This document shows positions 8,780-18,137 of a stretch of 63,955 bases of DNA, one piece after another. The notes beneath the pieces were generated by a model. It made no database searches. It was given only the letters and a program-made list of their open reading frames with translations, and had not been told where the DNA came from. This DNA is from Methanothermobacter tenebrarum. GTDB lineage: Archaea > Methanobacteriota > Methanobacteria > Methanobacteriales > DSM-23052. The stretch is taken from NCBI RefSeq assembly GCF_003264935.1, contig NZ_QLOE01000008.1:1-63955 (forward strand), in the 5' to 3' direction. The first letter of the stretch is position 1, and each line of letters opens with the position of its first letter. The position numbers and the translations under genes are program-made.

Positions 8780-10389
8780 GTGAATATCTCCTCTGTTATC
8801 CTTTTTGTGGCTTCTCTTTTCTCCGAGATCACGATATCTGCCCCGGCCCTGTAGAGTGGTTCCTCGTCTTCGAATCCTCTGATTCTGACTATTATCTTCA
8901 TAAGAGGGTTTAAGTGGCGTGCTTCATGTACAACATGGACTGTTGAATCATAATCTGTTATAGCCACCACCATCACAGCCGCCTCGGAGACATTAAAATG
9001 TTTTAAAACATTAAGGTGGGTTGCATCACCATAATATATATTGTATCCTTCATCTTTGAGCCTATTAACAACCTCTGGATTTATGTCAACTCCAACATAT
9101 GGTATGTTGTTCTCATCAGCCATATTCACAAGTTTTTGACCTGTTAAACCCGTGCCTATGATGATAAGATGATCCTCTGGGAGTTTCGCAGGTTTTTCAT
9201 AATATCTTCCCCTTCTAACCTTTCTTGGTAATGGGAATTTCATAAAACGATCAGCTATATGCGGCGAAGCCATGATAACAAAGGGTGTCAGAGCCATAGT
9301 CACAACAGAAACTAAAAGAAGACCCTGGAATGTTACACTGTCTATAATACCATACTTTAATCCGCTTTCAGATATGATAAATGAGAATTCTCCAATCTGT
9401 GATAACATAAGGGCCACGAGTACCATAACCCTAATAGAATATCCAAGCAGGAAACCTACCACATTGTTAATGAGAAATTTTATGAAGATAACAATGGCGA
9501 CACCGGCCAAGATCAGGGTATAATGTGTGAACAGAAAGTTAAGGTCTACTAGCATTCCAAGGGACACGAAGAAGAAGCTTAAGAATATTTCTTCGAATGG
9601 TAGAATTATCCCTTGGGCCCTGTGGGCATAGTCTGTTTGGGCTACCATGAAACCTGCTATGAAAGCTCCTAGGGCTGGTGATAATCCAGCTTCGCTTGTA
9701 AGCCATGTTACAGAAGCGCAGACAAATATAACCGTTACCAGGAATAATTCTCTGCTTTTGGTTTTTGCCGCTAAATGCAAAATCCTTGGTATGATATATT
9801 TTGAGGCGATTAATGTGAATGCTATGATAATAGCCCCTTTTAATATCACACTTGGGAGTGTTATCCCCTTATTGGCTCCTGCAAGCACTGGTACGAGTAA
9901 TATCATGGGTACTGCTGCAAGATCCTGGAATATTAATATTGAGGTTGACACCATCCCATGTGGAGATTCTATCTGCTCAGAATCCTGCAAAACCTTTAAA
10001 ACGACAGCTGTGCTGCTGAGCGAAACTAGAAAGCCTATGAATAATGCCTTTCCAAAATTTAACCCAACCTTGGATAATATGATTAATATTATGATTATTG
10101 TCAGGAGAATCTGGAGCGTGCCTCCAAGTAGTGCTGTGCGTTTAAATTCGCCAAATTTTTCAGTTGAAAGTTCAAGGCCAATTGTAAATAATAATAGTAT
10201 AACTCCTACTTCGGCCATTAGTCTTATCTGTTCTGTATCCTGGACGAGTCCAAGTACTTGGGGGCCTGCTATCATCCCTGTGATGAAAAATCCAACTATA
10301 GTGGGCATTTTCATCCTCTGGAATAGGATGAGCACAAGGAAGGCCAAGCCGAAGATGATAACAATATCTTTAAGTATTGGCAGTGCCAT
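8749..10389 (-). CDS. CPA2-family cation:proton antiporter with TrkA-N domain (KefB/KefC type)
   Basis: Membrane antiporter of 546 residues. About twelve hydrophobic helices (residues ~1-385) carry the family segments GFFITGMIAGP and SPALGAFIAG. A cytoplasmic nucleotide-binding RCK/TrkA-N domain starts near residue 400 with DHLIIIGTGLTGQKL. Sodium or potassium for protons is the likely exchange; selectivity cannot be read from sequence. A TATA-like CTATAAATAAG about 35 bases before the start and an SD (GGTGA) seven bases upstream support the assigned ATG. Confidence 0.9.
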   Translation of the reverse strand: MALPILKDIVIIFGLAFLVLILFQRMKMPTIVGFFITGMIAGPQVLGLVQDTEQIRLMAEVGVILLLFTIGLELSTEKFGEFKRTALLGGTLQILLTIIIILIILSKVGLNFGKALFIGFLVSLSSTAVVLKVLQDSEQIESPHGMVSTSILIFQDLAAVPMILLVPVLAGANKGITLPSVILKGAIIIAFTLIASKYIIPRILHLAAKTKSRELFLVTVIFVCASVTWLTSEAGLSPALGAFIAGFMVAQTDYAHRAQGIILPFEEIFLSFFFVSLGMLVDLNFLFTHYTLILAGVAIVIFIKFLINNVVGFLLGYSIRVMVLVALMLSQIGEFSFIISESGLKYGIIDSVTFQGLLLVSVVTMALTPFVIMASPHIADRFMKFPLPRKVRRGRYYEKPAKLPEDHLIIIGTGLTGQKLVNMADENNIPYVGVDINPEVVNRLKDEGYNIYYGDATHLNVLKHFNVSEAAVMVVAITDYDSTVHVVHEARHLNPLMKIIVRIRGFEDEEPLYRAGADIVISEKREATKRITEEIFTCYKDICKLE

Positions 10390-10504
10390 GATTTTTCACC
10401 AAGGAAACCCTCTACCTTATTTATAGTGGATTATAGAAAGGTGTAATACAAATCTGTGTGCTGATGAACTCTAGGTAAAAGGTTCATAGAGATACAAGGT
10501 TTTG

Positions 10505-12748
10505 ATGGGTATGTATAAGAAGGTTTATCTTTATGCCATTATAACTTTGTTGGTTTCCTTTGGCGCGTTTCTTTTACCTCTTAGTTTACGAGTTCCTATC
10601 ATAAATGTTATAACCTTTGTCACGGCGTTTATAGCATCTTTTGCGTTCTTTTATCTCGCTATTTATTCAAAGAGGGTTTACCAGAAGTATTATCCCACAT
10701 TTTTATTTTTGGGCCTTGGTTTGTTCTTCTTGGCGCTTGGAGATGTTGCATGGTTCATCCTTGAGTTTTTGGGTCAGGAACCATTCCCATCCATAGCAGA
10801 CATATTATACATATTATATTATCCTTTTTTTGGCCTTGGACTTCTCATCGTCCCAGTAGAGAGGAAAGCTGATAAATTTAAGGCCATATTCGATTTTTGC
10901 ATAATATCGGCGGCCATAGCCACGATAGTATGGATATTCCTTCTTAAACCAGTTATACTTGCTGGCGGATCCCTAATTGAAGTTTTATTTTCTGCAATTT
11001 ACATTATAGGAGATTTCTTGGTGATATTTATCCTTGTAGACTTCATTATCAACAAGATCGGTTCGTTGAAATCTCGGGCCATTAACATATTCCTTGTTGC
11101 TATGATAATTTTACTTTTGAGCGATCTTCTATTTGCCGCTGGAGAATTCTATGGATTCTATTATAGTGGCTGCCTACTCGACGTTGGATGGATAATAGGC
11201 TACCTATTATTAACATTGTCAACTGTTGAATTTAGACTTGAAGATTTTGAAAAGCCAGTATATTCACAAGAACGCGCATGGATAATGGAACATTTCCCAG
11301 ACTTCTTCATATTATCCCTCTTCATATTATTCTTGTTTGTAATTTTCAATTTCAACATTAAAACAGCGCAAGGTTTTGCAATAGCATTCCTCATAATATT
11401 ATCCTTCACGATTGGACGACATCATGCCACCCTAGTTGAAAATAGGAAGCTTATTGAAGATTTGAATGCCGAGAAAAACCGGGTTGGATTATACCTTGAA
11501 ATCGCAGCATGGGGTCTCATATTCCTAGATGATAAAGCCCGGATACAATACATAAATAGGAGGGGTCTTGAGATACTGGAAGGTAATGAAGAGGATGTTA
11601 AGGGTAAAAATTGGTTCTTGAATTTCGTGCCTGCCAATGAACGAGTTGAAAGAGAGAAAAAATACTTCAAGCACATCAGGGAAGATGAGGGTTATACGAT
11701 CACTGGCAAGATTATCACATGTAAAGGTAATGAGAAGATAATGCAAATGACCGCCAGGCCAATCTATGAAAATGGAGAATTCAAGGGGGCTATTATCGCA
11801 GCTGAGGACATGACAAAACTTTACCATATGCAAAGGAAGCTTGAAGAAAGCGAGAGAAGATACAGGGGCATATTCAACACAGCCCCAAGTATCATCCTCT
11901 CACTGGACAAGGATCTTAAAATCCAAGACTCTAATAGGATGGTGAGCATACTCGGCTATAAACCAGATGAACTGATAGGTAAAAACATCAATGATATCCT
12001 AGAAGATAAGATCAAAGAACCTGTCCCGGGAGAATATAGGATCAAGAGGAAGGATAATAGCATACTATATGTTAAGATAAACTTCAGCAGACTAAAAGAT
12101 GAGATAATCGCTATAATAGAAGATATAACACCACTAAAAGAATCCATAAAAGAAAAGGAACTGCTCTTACGTGAAATACATCACCGTGTTAAAAATAACC
12201 TGCAGATCATATCAAGTCTACTAGGCATACAAGAGCGTAAAATAAAAAATCAAGAATTCAAAAACATGCTCTCAGGCAGCAAAGAGCGCATAAAATCCAT
12301 AGCACTCTTACATGAACATTTATACCAGTCAACGGATCTTGCAAGCGTGAAAATCAAAGACTATATAGGAAATCTTGTGACAAAAACCCTACAAGCCTAC
12401 CCAACAGACATCCATATAACAACGGACATTGAAGACATCACATTAAATATTGAAACAAGCCTCCCAATTGGCCTAATAATAAACGAACTATTAACCAACA
12501 CAATAAAACACGCAAATGCAACAAAAGCAGAAATCAAACTAAAAAAGACAAACCAAGAATTAAAATTACATTACAAAGACAATGGCAAAGGCCTCACAGA
12601 AGATGAAATCCAAAAATCGGAAGGACTAGGATGGCAACTCATAAAATCCCTCACAAACCAACTCCTGGGAAAACTAACAATCAAAGACAATAAAGGCCTA
12701 GATCTCATGATAACATTCAAAGAACTCAAATACAAAAAAAGATACTAA
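10505..12748 (+). CDS. Membrane sensor histidine kinase with two PAS domains
   Basis: Sensory kinase of 747 residues. The first ~300 residues hold about nine or ten hydrophobic helices, followed by two PAS domains (~325-440 and ~450-555), a HisKA_2-type phospho-acceptor motif (REIHHRVKNNLQ) and an ATPase domain with NELLTNTIKHA (N box) and GLGWQL (G box). The signal is unknown. No response regulator is adjacent, as is common for archaeal kinases. ATG at 10505 chosen over the TTG at 10502. The downstream genes run in the same direction but need not be functionally linked. Confidence 0.88.
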   Translation: MGMYKKVYLYAIITLLVSFGAFLLPLSLRVPIINVITFVTAFIASFAFFYLAIYSKRVYQKYYPTFLFLGLGLFFLALGDVAWFILEFLGQEPFPSIADILYILYYPFFGLGLLIVPVERKADKFKAIFDFCIISAAIATIVWIFLLKPVILAGGSLIEVLFSAIYIIGDFLVIFILVDFIINKIGSLKSRAINIFLVAMIILLLSDLLFAAGEFYGFYYSGCLLDVGWIIGYLLLTLSTVEFRLEDFEKPVYSQERAWIMEHFPDFFILSLFILFLFVIFNFNIKTAQGFAIAFLIILSFTIGRHHATLVENRKLIEDLNAEKNRVGLYLEIAAWGLIFLDDKARIQYINRRGLEILEGNEEDVKGKNWFLNFVPANERVEREKKYFKHIREDEGYTITGKIITCKGNEKIMQMTARPIYENGEFKGAIIAAEDMTKLYHMQRKLEESERRYRGIFNTAPSIILSLDKDLKIQDSNRMVSILGYKPDELIGKNINDILEDKIKEPVPGEYRIKRKDNSILYVKINFSRLKDEIIAIIEDITPLKESIKEKELLLREIHHRVKNNLQIISSLLGIQERKIKNQEFKNMLSGSKERIKSIALLHEHLYQSTDLASVKIKDYIGNLVTKTLQAYPTDIHITTDIEDITLNIETSLPIGLIINELLTNTIKHANATKAEIKLKKTNQELKLHYKDNGKGLTEDEIQKSEGLGWQLIKSLTNQLLGKLTIKDNKGLDLMITFKELKYKKRY

Positions 12749-12847
12749 AGTTTATTTTATGGGGGGGCGCTTATAGAAGAAAAAGAAAAAATAGAAAAAT
12801 TAAAAAATGAAATAAGGGAAAAGGACAAAAAGATAGAAGAGCTCCAA

Positions 12848-13156
12848 ATGAAACTCTCAGAATATAAGGGAAGAATAGATGAGTTGAGAGAAGAGAAAAA
12901 AAGGCTAAATAAAAGATTGAACGAATTCGAAGTTTTAAGATTAGATCTCAAACTCAAAAACATCCAAAGCCTAGAAGATGAAAACAACCGCCTAAAACAC
13001 CGAGCCGAGATAACCAAGAAACTACTAGATGAAGCCCGCGAAAAAATAGAAATACTCGAAGAGATAATAAAAGACTTCAAAAATCAGAAACTCATAGATA
13101 GAATCACAAAAAAAGAACCCGAAACCCTCATATACTATAAAAAAAGATTCAAATAG
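12848..13156 (+). CDS. Coiled-coil protein, function unknown; 5' end uncertain
   Basis: A highly charged 102-residue protein that is almost entirely predicted coiled coil (Leu/Ile/Glu/Lys heptad-like pattern). I do not recognise a family. The same coil continues upstream in the same frame for at least 25 codons (from about 12770), but no ATG/GTG/TTG is in that frame. An ATG at 12759 is one base out of frame across a run of seven G. With eight G the protein would start there and gain ~30 residues. Either the true start is 12848 or the run is miscounted or variable. Confidence 0.6.
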   Translation: MKLSEYKGRIDELREEKKRLNKRLNEFEVLRLDLKLKNIQSLEDENNRLKHRAEITKKLLDEAREKIEILEEIIKDFKNQKLIDRITKKEPETLIYYKKRFK

Positions 13157-13169
13157 GAGGGGAGCGTGC

Positions 13170-14117
13170 ATGGACAAAAAATGGATCATAGCCGCGATAA
13201 TAATAGTAGTAGTGGTCATCACAGCAGCCTACACACTCCAACCCAAAACAGAAGAAGTGATAAGAGTAGGACACCTAAAAGACGACCACCACTCAGCACT
13301 ATTCATAGCACAAGCAAAAGAAATGTACGAAAAAGAGGGTTTAAAGGTTGAAACCATAGAATTCAACGCAGGACCAGATCTTGTGAAAGCAGCGGCAACG
13401 GGACAAATAGACATTGGCTTCTGCGGAACACCACCAGCAGTCACGGGAATAGCCAAAGGGGTGCCCATAAAAATAGTTGCAGCAGTCAACCAAGAAGGAT
13501 CAGGGATAATAGTCAGAGAAGATGCAGGAATCCAAAAAATAGAAGACCTAAAAGGCAAAACCATAGCAATACCCATGAAAGGCAGCATACAAGACGTACT
13601 ATTACAGATGACACTAAAAGAACATGGAATAAACCCAGAAGAGGTTAACATCATAGAAATGCAAGTCCCACTAATGCCGAAAGCCCTAGAAGCAGGGAAA
13701 ATAGACGGGTTCATAGCATGGGAACCCTACGTCTCCATGGCAGAACAAAAAGGTTACGGGCACGCCATCGCATACTCCAGGGACATATGGAAAGACCACC
13801 CATGCTGTGTAGTAATAGCAACAGACCAATTCATAAAAGAGCACCCAGACCAGCTAAGAAGATTCCTTAAAGTCCACGTAGAGGCCACAGAATACCTCAA
13901 CACTCACAAGAACGAATCGGCGTCCATAGTAGCTGAAGCCCTTGGAACAGACCCCGCAGTAGAAAAAAGAGCATTCCAGAACATGAAATTCATAGCAGTA
14001 CCAACAAGCTCATTCATAGACAATGTCATGAAATTCGTTGGAATAGAAAAACAACTAGGCTATATTAAAAAAGACCTTAAAAAAGATGATATCTTCGACC
14101 TAAAGTACCTACCATAA
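13170..14117 (+). CDS. ABC transporter substrate-binding protein (nitrate/sulfonate/taurine type)
   Basis: Extracellular solute-binding protein of 315 residues with an N-terminal membrane anchor at ~5-22. It has the SsuA/NMT1-like fold: KDDHHSALFIAQAKEMYEKE, then GQIDIGFCGTPPAV and later GFIAWEPYV. A strong SD (TAGGAGGGGAG) sits just upstream of the ATG. It is first of a tight transporter operon with a permease and an ATPase. The substrate is not determined; sulfonates, thiamine precursors or other small organics are all transported by relatives, and no biosynthetic gene nearby narrows it. Confidence 0.85.
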   Translation: MDKKWIIAAIIIVVVVITAAYTLQPKTEEVIRVGHLKDDHHSALFIAQAKEMYEKEGLKVETIEFNAGPDLVKAAATGQIDIGFCGTPPAVTGIAKGVPIKIVAAVNQEGSGIIVREDAGIQKIEDLKGKTIAIPMKGSIQDVLLQMTLKEHGINPEEVNIIEMQVPLMPKALEAGKIDGFIAWEPYVSMAEQKGYGHAIAYSRDIWKDHPCCVVIATDQFIKEHPDQLRRFLKVHVEATEYLNTHKNESASIVAEALGTDPAVEKRAFQNMKFIAVPTSSFIDNVMKFVGIEKQLGYIKKDLKKDDIFDLKYLP

Positions 14118-14137
14118 TCAGATAAGGTGGAAGGACT

Positions 14138-14890
14138 TTGAAGAAATTCCTCGAATCACTAATCATACCAGTGATACTAATCATAGTCTGGTCAATATTA
14201 ACATTCACCAACATAGTACCATCATATATTCTGCCAAGCCCATATGAAGTACTCACAGCATTCTATAACCTCATAATAACTGGGGAATTATTTTTACACG
14301 CCATGAGCACACTACTGAGAGTTGTCGCAGGATTCAGCGCGGCAGCCATGATCGCAATACCATTAGGGATAGGGATAGGCTGGTCCGAAGCCCTGGAGAG
14401 GATTTTCAACCCAATAATCCAAATATTAAGACCCATACCACCACTAGCATGGGTTCCATTCGCCCTGCTCTGGTTCGGCCTCGGGCTTAAAGCAGAAGCT
14501 TTCATAATATTCATAGGATCATTCTTCCCAATACTCCTAAATAGCCTAGATGCTGTTAAAGGCGTGGAAAAAGTCCTAATCGAAGCCGCATGCACACTAG
14601 GAGCCACAGAAGGACAAGTACTAACAAAGGTCGTCCTACCAGCATCTTCCCCAGGTATACTACTAGGTTTAAGGGTTGGCTTTGGAATAGGATTCATGTG
14701 CACAGTAGCCGCTGAGATGATAGCAGCCAAATCAGGCCTAGGATACCTTATCATGGAATCCATGCGCTTACTTGACACAGGCGAAGTCGTGGTGGGCATG
14801 CTCACCATAGGCTTAATAGGATTCGCCATCGACCATCTACTCTCAAAACTAGAAGAAAAATACATCCCATGGAGAGGTAAAACCATCTAG
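14138..14890 (+). CDS. ABC transporter permease (SsuC/TauC type)
   Basis: Membrane permease of 250 residues with about six hydrophobic helices and the EAA loop IEAACTLGATEGQVL near residue 150. The start is a TTG preceded by AAGGTGGAAGG at 14124-14134. It lies 20 bases after the binding-protein gene, and its stop region overlaps the SD of the next gene, indicating one transcript for the three importer genes. Confidence 0.88.
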   Translation: MKKFLESLIIPVILIIVWSILTFTNIVPSYILPSPYEVLTAFYNLIITGELFLHAMSTLLRVVAGFSAAAMIAIPLGIGIGWSEALERIFNPIIQILRPIPPLAWVPFALLWFGLGLKAEAFIIFIGSFFPILLNSLDAVKGVEKVLIEAACTLGATEGQVLTKVVLPASSPGILLGLRVGFGIGFMCTVAAEMIAAKSGLGYLIMESMRLLDTGEVVVGMLTIGLIGFAIDHLLSKLEEKYIPWRGKTI

Positions 14891-14900
14891 GAGTTCAAGC

Positions 14901-15644
14901 ATGACACTAAAAATAGAAGGACTCTCAAAGAAATTCAAAGACAGGCCCATACTCGAAGACATAAACCTAGAAGTAAAAGATGGTGAATTCCTATGCATAG
15001 TAGGACCCTCAGGTTGCGGTAAAACTACACTACTACGGATAATCGCCGGCCTAGAAAAACCCACCAAAGGCAGAGTATTTGCTAATGGCAAGCCAGTCAA
15101 GGGGCCCGGAGCCGATAGGGGATTCGTATTCCAACAATACACATTATTCCCATGGCGCACAGTACTCGAAAATGTAACATTTGGAATGGAAATTAAAGGA
15201 TTAGAAAAGAACGAACGGGAAAAAATCGCCATGGAATACCTTAAACTAGTTGGATTGGAAGATTTTAAAGACGCATACCCCTATGAACTTTCAGGGGGTA
15301 TGAAACAGAGAGTTGCAATAGTAAGGGCCCTTGCAAATAATCCTAAGGTTCTTCTCATGGATGAACCATTCGCAGCCCTTGACATACAAACACGGAACCT
15401 ACTACAAAAAGAACTTTTATACATATGGGAGAAAACAAATGAAACTATAATATTTGTAACACATAATGTGGATGAAGCAGTATTCCTAGCAGATAGAATA
15501 GTGGTTTTAAGCGCAAGACCTGGTAGAATACTGCGAACATTTAAAGTTGAAATAGATAGGATAAGAGACAGGCTAAGTAAAGACTTCCTAACCCTAAGGG
15601 GTGAAATACTCAAAATACTCGAAAAAGAAGTCAAACTAAGGTGA
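14901..15644 (+). CDS. ABC transporter ATP-binding protein (SsuB/TauB type)
   Basis: ATPase subunit of 247 residues. Walker A GPSGCGKTT is near residue 36, the signature LSGGMKQR near 130 and Walker B VLLMDEPF near 149. It also has the SsuB-typical FQQYTLFPW. It completes the importer with the two preceding genes. A short anchored peptide gene follows within five bases. Confidence 0.9.
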   Translation: MTLKIEGLSKKFKDRPILEDINLEVKDGEFLCIVGPSGCGKTTLLRIIAGLEKPTKGRVFANGKPVKGPGADRGFVFQQYTLFPWRTVLENVTFGMEIKGLEKNEREKIAMEYLKLVGLEDFKDAYPYELSGGMKQRVAIVRALANNPKVLLMDEPFAALDIQTRNLLQKELLYIWEKTNETIIFVTHNVDEAVFLADRIVVLSARPGRILRTFKVEIDRIRDRLSKDFLTLRGEILKILEKEVKLR

Positions 15645-15648
15645 TAGG

Positions 15649-15915
15649 ATGGACCAGAAGATGGTAATAGTAGGTGTAGGCACTCTATTAATAGGGATGA
15701 TAATAGGATGGGCCCTGGGCATTTCATCAACACAAAACCTAGTCCTTAACATAACCAACAATTCAAGTGACCAACCGGTAGACGAACCAAGCGTCACACA
15801 ACCAACACAACCAACGGGAGGATATCCGGGAAATGAAACAGGTACACCATCCCCAGATAATCAAATACCATCCCCGTCACAGGATGAAACACCCCCAAGT
15901 AACACTTCACAATGA
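15649..15915 (+). CDS. Small membrane-anchored Pro/Thr/Ser-rich surface protein
   Basis: An 88-residue protein with one N-terminal membrane segment (~6-25), then about 60 residues rich in Pro, Thr, Ser, Asn and Gln with no folded domain visible. This architecture suggests an extracellular, possibly glycosylated linker. It is translationally coupled to its neighbours: five bases after the ABC ATPase gene, and its stop overlaps a possible ferredoxin start (ATGA). Function unknown. Low-complexity composition makes homology searches weak, but the SD and tight packing support a real gene. Confidence 0.6.
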   Translation: MDQKMVIVGVGTLLIGMIIGWALGISSTQNLVLNITNNSSDQPVDEPSVTQPTQPTGGYPGNETGTPSPDNQIPSPSQDETPPSNTSQ

Positions 15916-15950
15916 TCCTAAAAATAGACCTTAGAGGGGGATGCGAGGAA

Positions 15951-16118
15951 ATGAAAGTTAACGATTGGTGCATGTATTGCGGAGAATGTGCGGGAGTATG
16001 CCCCAGAAACCTCATAGAAGTTAAAGAAACATCCATAATTTTCTCAAAGGAAGAATGTAAAGATTGCAGACTCTGTATGCAAGTATGTCCTATAGGGGCT
16101 CTTGAACCAGAGGAGTGA
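15951..16118 (+). CDS. Two-[4Fe-4S] ferredoxin
   Basis: A 55-residue ferredoxin with two complete cluster motifs, CMYCGECAGVCP and CKDCRLCMQVCP. It lies six bases before geranylgeranyl reductase, the pairing seen in Methanobacteriales, so it most likely delivers electrons to that reductase for saturating isoprenoid lipids. I prefer the ATG at 15951, with AGAGGGGG upstream; an in-frame ATG at 15912 overlaps the previous stop and would add 13 residues, so the start is uncertain. Confidence 0.85.
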   Translation: MKVNDWCMYCGECAGVCPRNLIEVKETSIIFSKEECKDCRLCMQVCPIGALEPEE

Positions 16119-16124
16119 TAAAAG

Positions 16125-17306
16125 ATGATCAAAACAGACGTGCTTGTAATAGGCGCCGGACCAGCCGGTTCAACCGCGGCTAAACACGCAGCCCTTGGAG
16201 GCGCTGATGTAATCCTAGTAGATAAGAAGTCTGAGATAGGCGCCCCTAAACGTTGTGCAGAGGGGGTTTCAATGGGAGGTCTCGAATCCCTAGGGATAAA
16301 ACCCAACCCCCAATGGATAACAAGGAAAATAGAGGGTGTGCGCCTCGTATCACCCAACGGTACCAGTGTATGGTTAACATCCGATACGGTAGAACTCCCA
16401 GAGGCCGGATACATACTAGAAAGGAAAGTTTTTGACAAGCACATGGCAATGGACGCTGCCAGGGCCGGTTCAAGGATAATGATAAAAACCCTCGCAAGGA
16501 GCCTCCAACAAGAAGATGATGGTTACATTGTAAACCTTGAGACAATGGGGGAGGAATTCCAGATAAAAGCGAACATAATTATAGCAGCTGACGGGCCCGA
16601 ATCAAGGGTTGCAAGGTGGGCTGGTCTCAACACAGCCACTAAACCAAAGGACATGGAATCAGCAGCGCAGTTCGAGATGGTGGGGGTTGAAATGGAGGAT
16701 AATCATTGCATAGAATTCTATTTCGGGGGCGTCGCCCCTGGAGGTTATGCTTGGATATTCCCAAAGGGGGATGATATAGCCAATGTCGGACTCGGTGTCC
16801 TTTCAACCAAAACCAGTAAGAGTGCATATGAGCACCTACTAGAATTTGTGGAGGATTGTCCAGCCACCAAGAACGCTCAACCAGTTGAATTAAATATAGG
16901 AGGGGACCCAGTAGGTGGAATGCCAAAGAAACTAGTAACTGATGGTTTAATGGTTGTGGGTGATGCTGCAGGTCAAGTTAACCCACTCACGGGTGGGGGT
17001 ATAATATCTGGGATGACAGGTGGCATGTTGGCAGGTAAAGTTGCAGCCAAGGCCATAGAAGATGATGACACCTCAAAGGAAAGGCTTAGGGAGTATGAGA
17101 AGCTGTGCCATGAAAGTATAGGTAAGGAGATCAGTAAGTATCTTAAGGTGAAAGATTACATGTTAAGTCTCAGTGATGAGGAACTTGACTCAATTGCAGA
17201 AGCTTTTAAGGATGTGGAATTTGAGAAGATAAGCACAACAGAACTTGTTAAAAAGTTGGTGAAGGTTTCGCCAAGAGCCCTCCTAAAACTTGGAAAATTA
17301 TTTTAG
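16125..17306 (+). CDS. Digeranylgeranylglycerophospholipid reductase
   Basis: FAD-dependent reductase of 393 residues that saturates the geranylgeranyl chains of archaeal membrane lipids. FAD-binding GAGPAGSTAA is at the N-terminus, followed by the family segment RCAEGVS and the second flavin motif GDAAGQVNPLTGGGI near residue 280. SD GGAGTGAT precedes the start. It is coupled with the upstream ferredoxin. It overlaps the convergent UbiA gene by nine bases. Confidence 0.92.
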   Translation: MIKTDVLVIGAGPAGSTAAKHAALGGADVILVDKKSEIGAPKRCAEGVSMGGLESLGIKPNPQWITRKIEGVRLVSPNGTSVWLTSDTVELPEAGYILERKVFDKHMAMDAARAGSRIMIKTLARSLQQEDDGYIVNLETMGEEFQIKANIIIAADGPESRVARWAGLNTATKPKDMESAAQFEMVGVEMEDNHCIEFYFGGVAPGGYAWIFPKGDDIANVGLGVLSTKTSKSAYEHLLEFVEDCPATKNAQPVELNIGGDPVGGMPKKLVTDGLMVVGDAAGQVNPLTGGGIISGMTGGMLAGKVAAKAIEDDDTSKERLREYEKLCHESIGKEISKYLKVKDYMLSLSDEELDSIAEAFKDVEFEKISTTELVKKLVKVSPRALLKLGKLF

Positions 17307-18095
17307 AAAAAGTAGGATGATTATACACGCCAGATAAAAGACCGATAACATCCTATGATATGTTATATCCGCTATTGTGAGCATTTTCTCTCTGTCTGTT
17401 ATATTGGAGAGATATAATGGTATTGTCGCTATAAAGGATGGTAATATTACTATTAGGATCTGTGAAAGGCTGATATCATGACTAATATATGCATAATATA
17501 AGAGTAGGAAAAATATTATGGATACTATGGTTGTTTCTTTAAGTTTCTCCTTATACATGAGATATGTTCCCAGTCCCGCTATAAACATTAGAATGTAAAT
17601 GCTGATTGGGATAATAGAGAGACCCCCTAATAATATGCTTGCGGAAGCTAATCTCAGAATATTGTTAGTGGCTGTGCTATTCAATGGTGCGATAGGGGTT
17701 TCCTTCAACCTCAGAGGGGGCAGAGTATACAATAGTTGATTTAAGACCATCAGGAGGAGTATTATAGTGAAGAGCGGGTTTAAAAAATTTGAAAGCACCA
17801 ATGAGAATAGTATCAATGCTGATATAAATAATACAACCATCCCTGGTCTTATATCCTCTCTTATGAATGGTCTGTTAAATTTTAACTTGTCCCTTTTATC
17901 AACCTCAATATCTGTGAGATCATTAAGGGAATAAAGTCCTCCCCAGAGTATTGATACAATAACAAGCCCTAAGAGGAATTCTAGTGGACTGAAAACCAGA
18001 TTATACTTATGGGCATAGGTAAGAGCCAGAAGATACATGTGAATATTTTTAGCCGTCCAAGTGATCCTAGTTGACCTTAAAAGAGCCTTTAACAT
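17298..18095 (-). CDS. UbiA-family prenyltransferase
   Basis: Integral membrane prenyltransferase of 265 residues with about eight hydrophobic helices. The first aspartate-rich motif NDLTDIEVD, near residue 65, binds the Mg-diphosphate of the isoprenoid donor; a second Asp region (NITDREKM) is near the C-terminus. The acceptor is unknown: lipid, quinone-like or other. Proximity to geranylgeranyl reductase suggests isoprenoid or lipid metabolism, but they are convergent, not cotranscribed. Start placed at 18095 because GGGTGAT lies three bases upstream. Confidence 0.82.
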   Translation of the reverse strand: MLKALLRSTRITWTAKNIHMYLLALTYAHKYNLVFSPLEFLLGLVIVSILWGGLYSLNDLTDIEVDKRDKLKFNRPFIREDIRPGMVVLFISALILFSLVLSNFLNPLFTIILLLMVLNQLLYTLPPLRLKETPIAPLNSTATNNILRLASASILLGGLSIIPISIYILMFIAGLGTYLMYKEKLKETTIVSIIFFLLLYYAYISHDISLSQILIVILPSFIATIPLYLSNITDREKMLTIADITYHRMLSVFYLACIIILLFLK

Positions 18096-18137
18096 TATAT
18101 CACCCAATGCCCAGGGGGCAGCGAAAACCTCTCTTTT

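Noticed and set aside
12757-13080. A Ser/Phe-rich minus-strand frame opposite the coiled-coil gene
   Set aside because: The Glu/Lys coil on the plus strand gives Ser/Phe repeats when read in reverse; there is no independent support.
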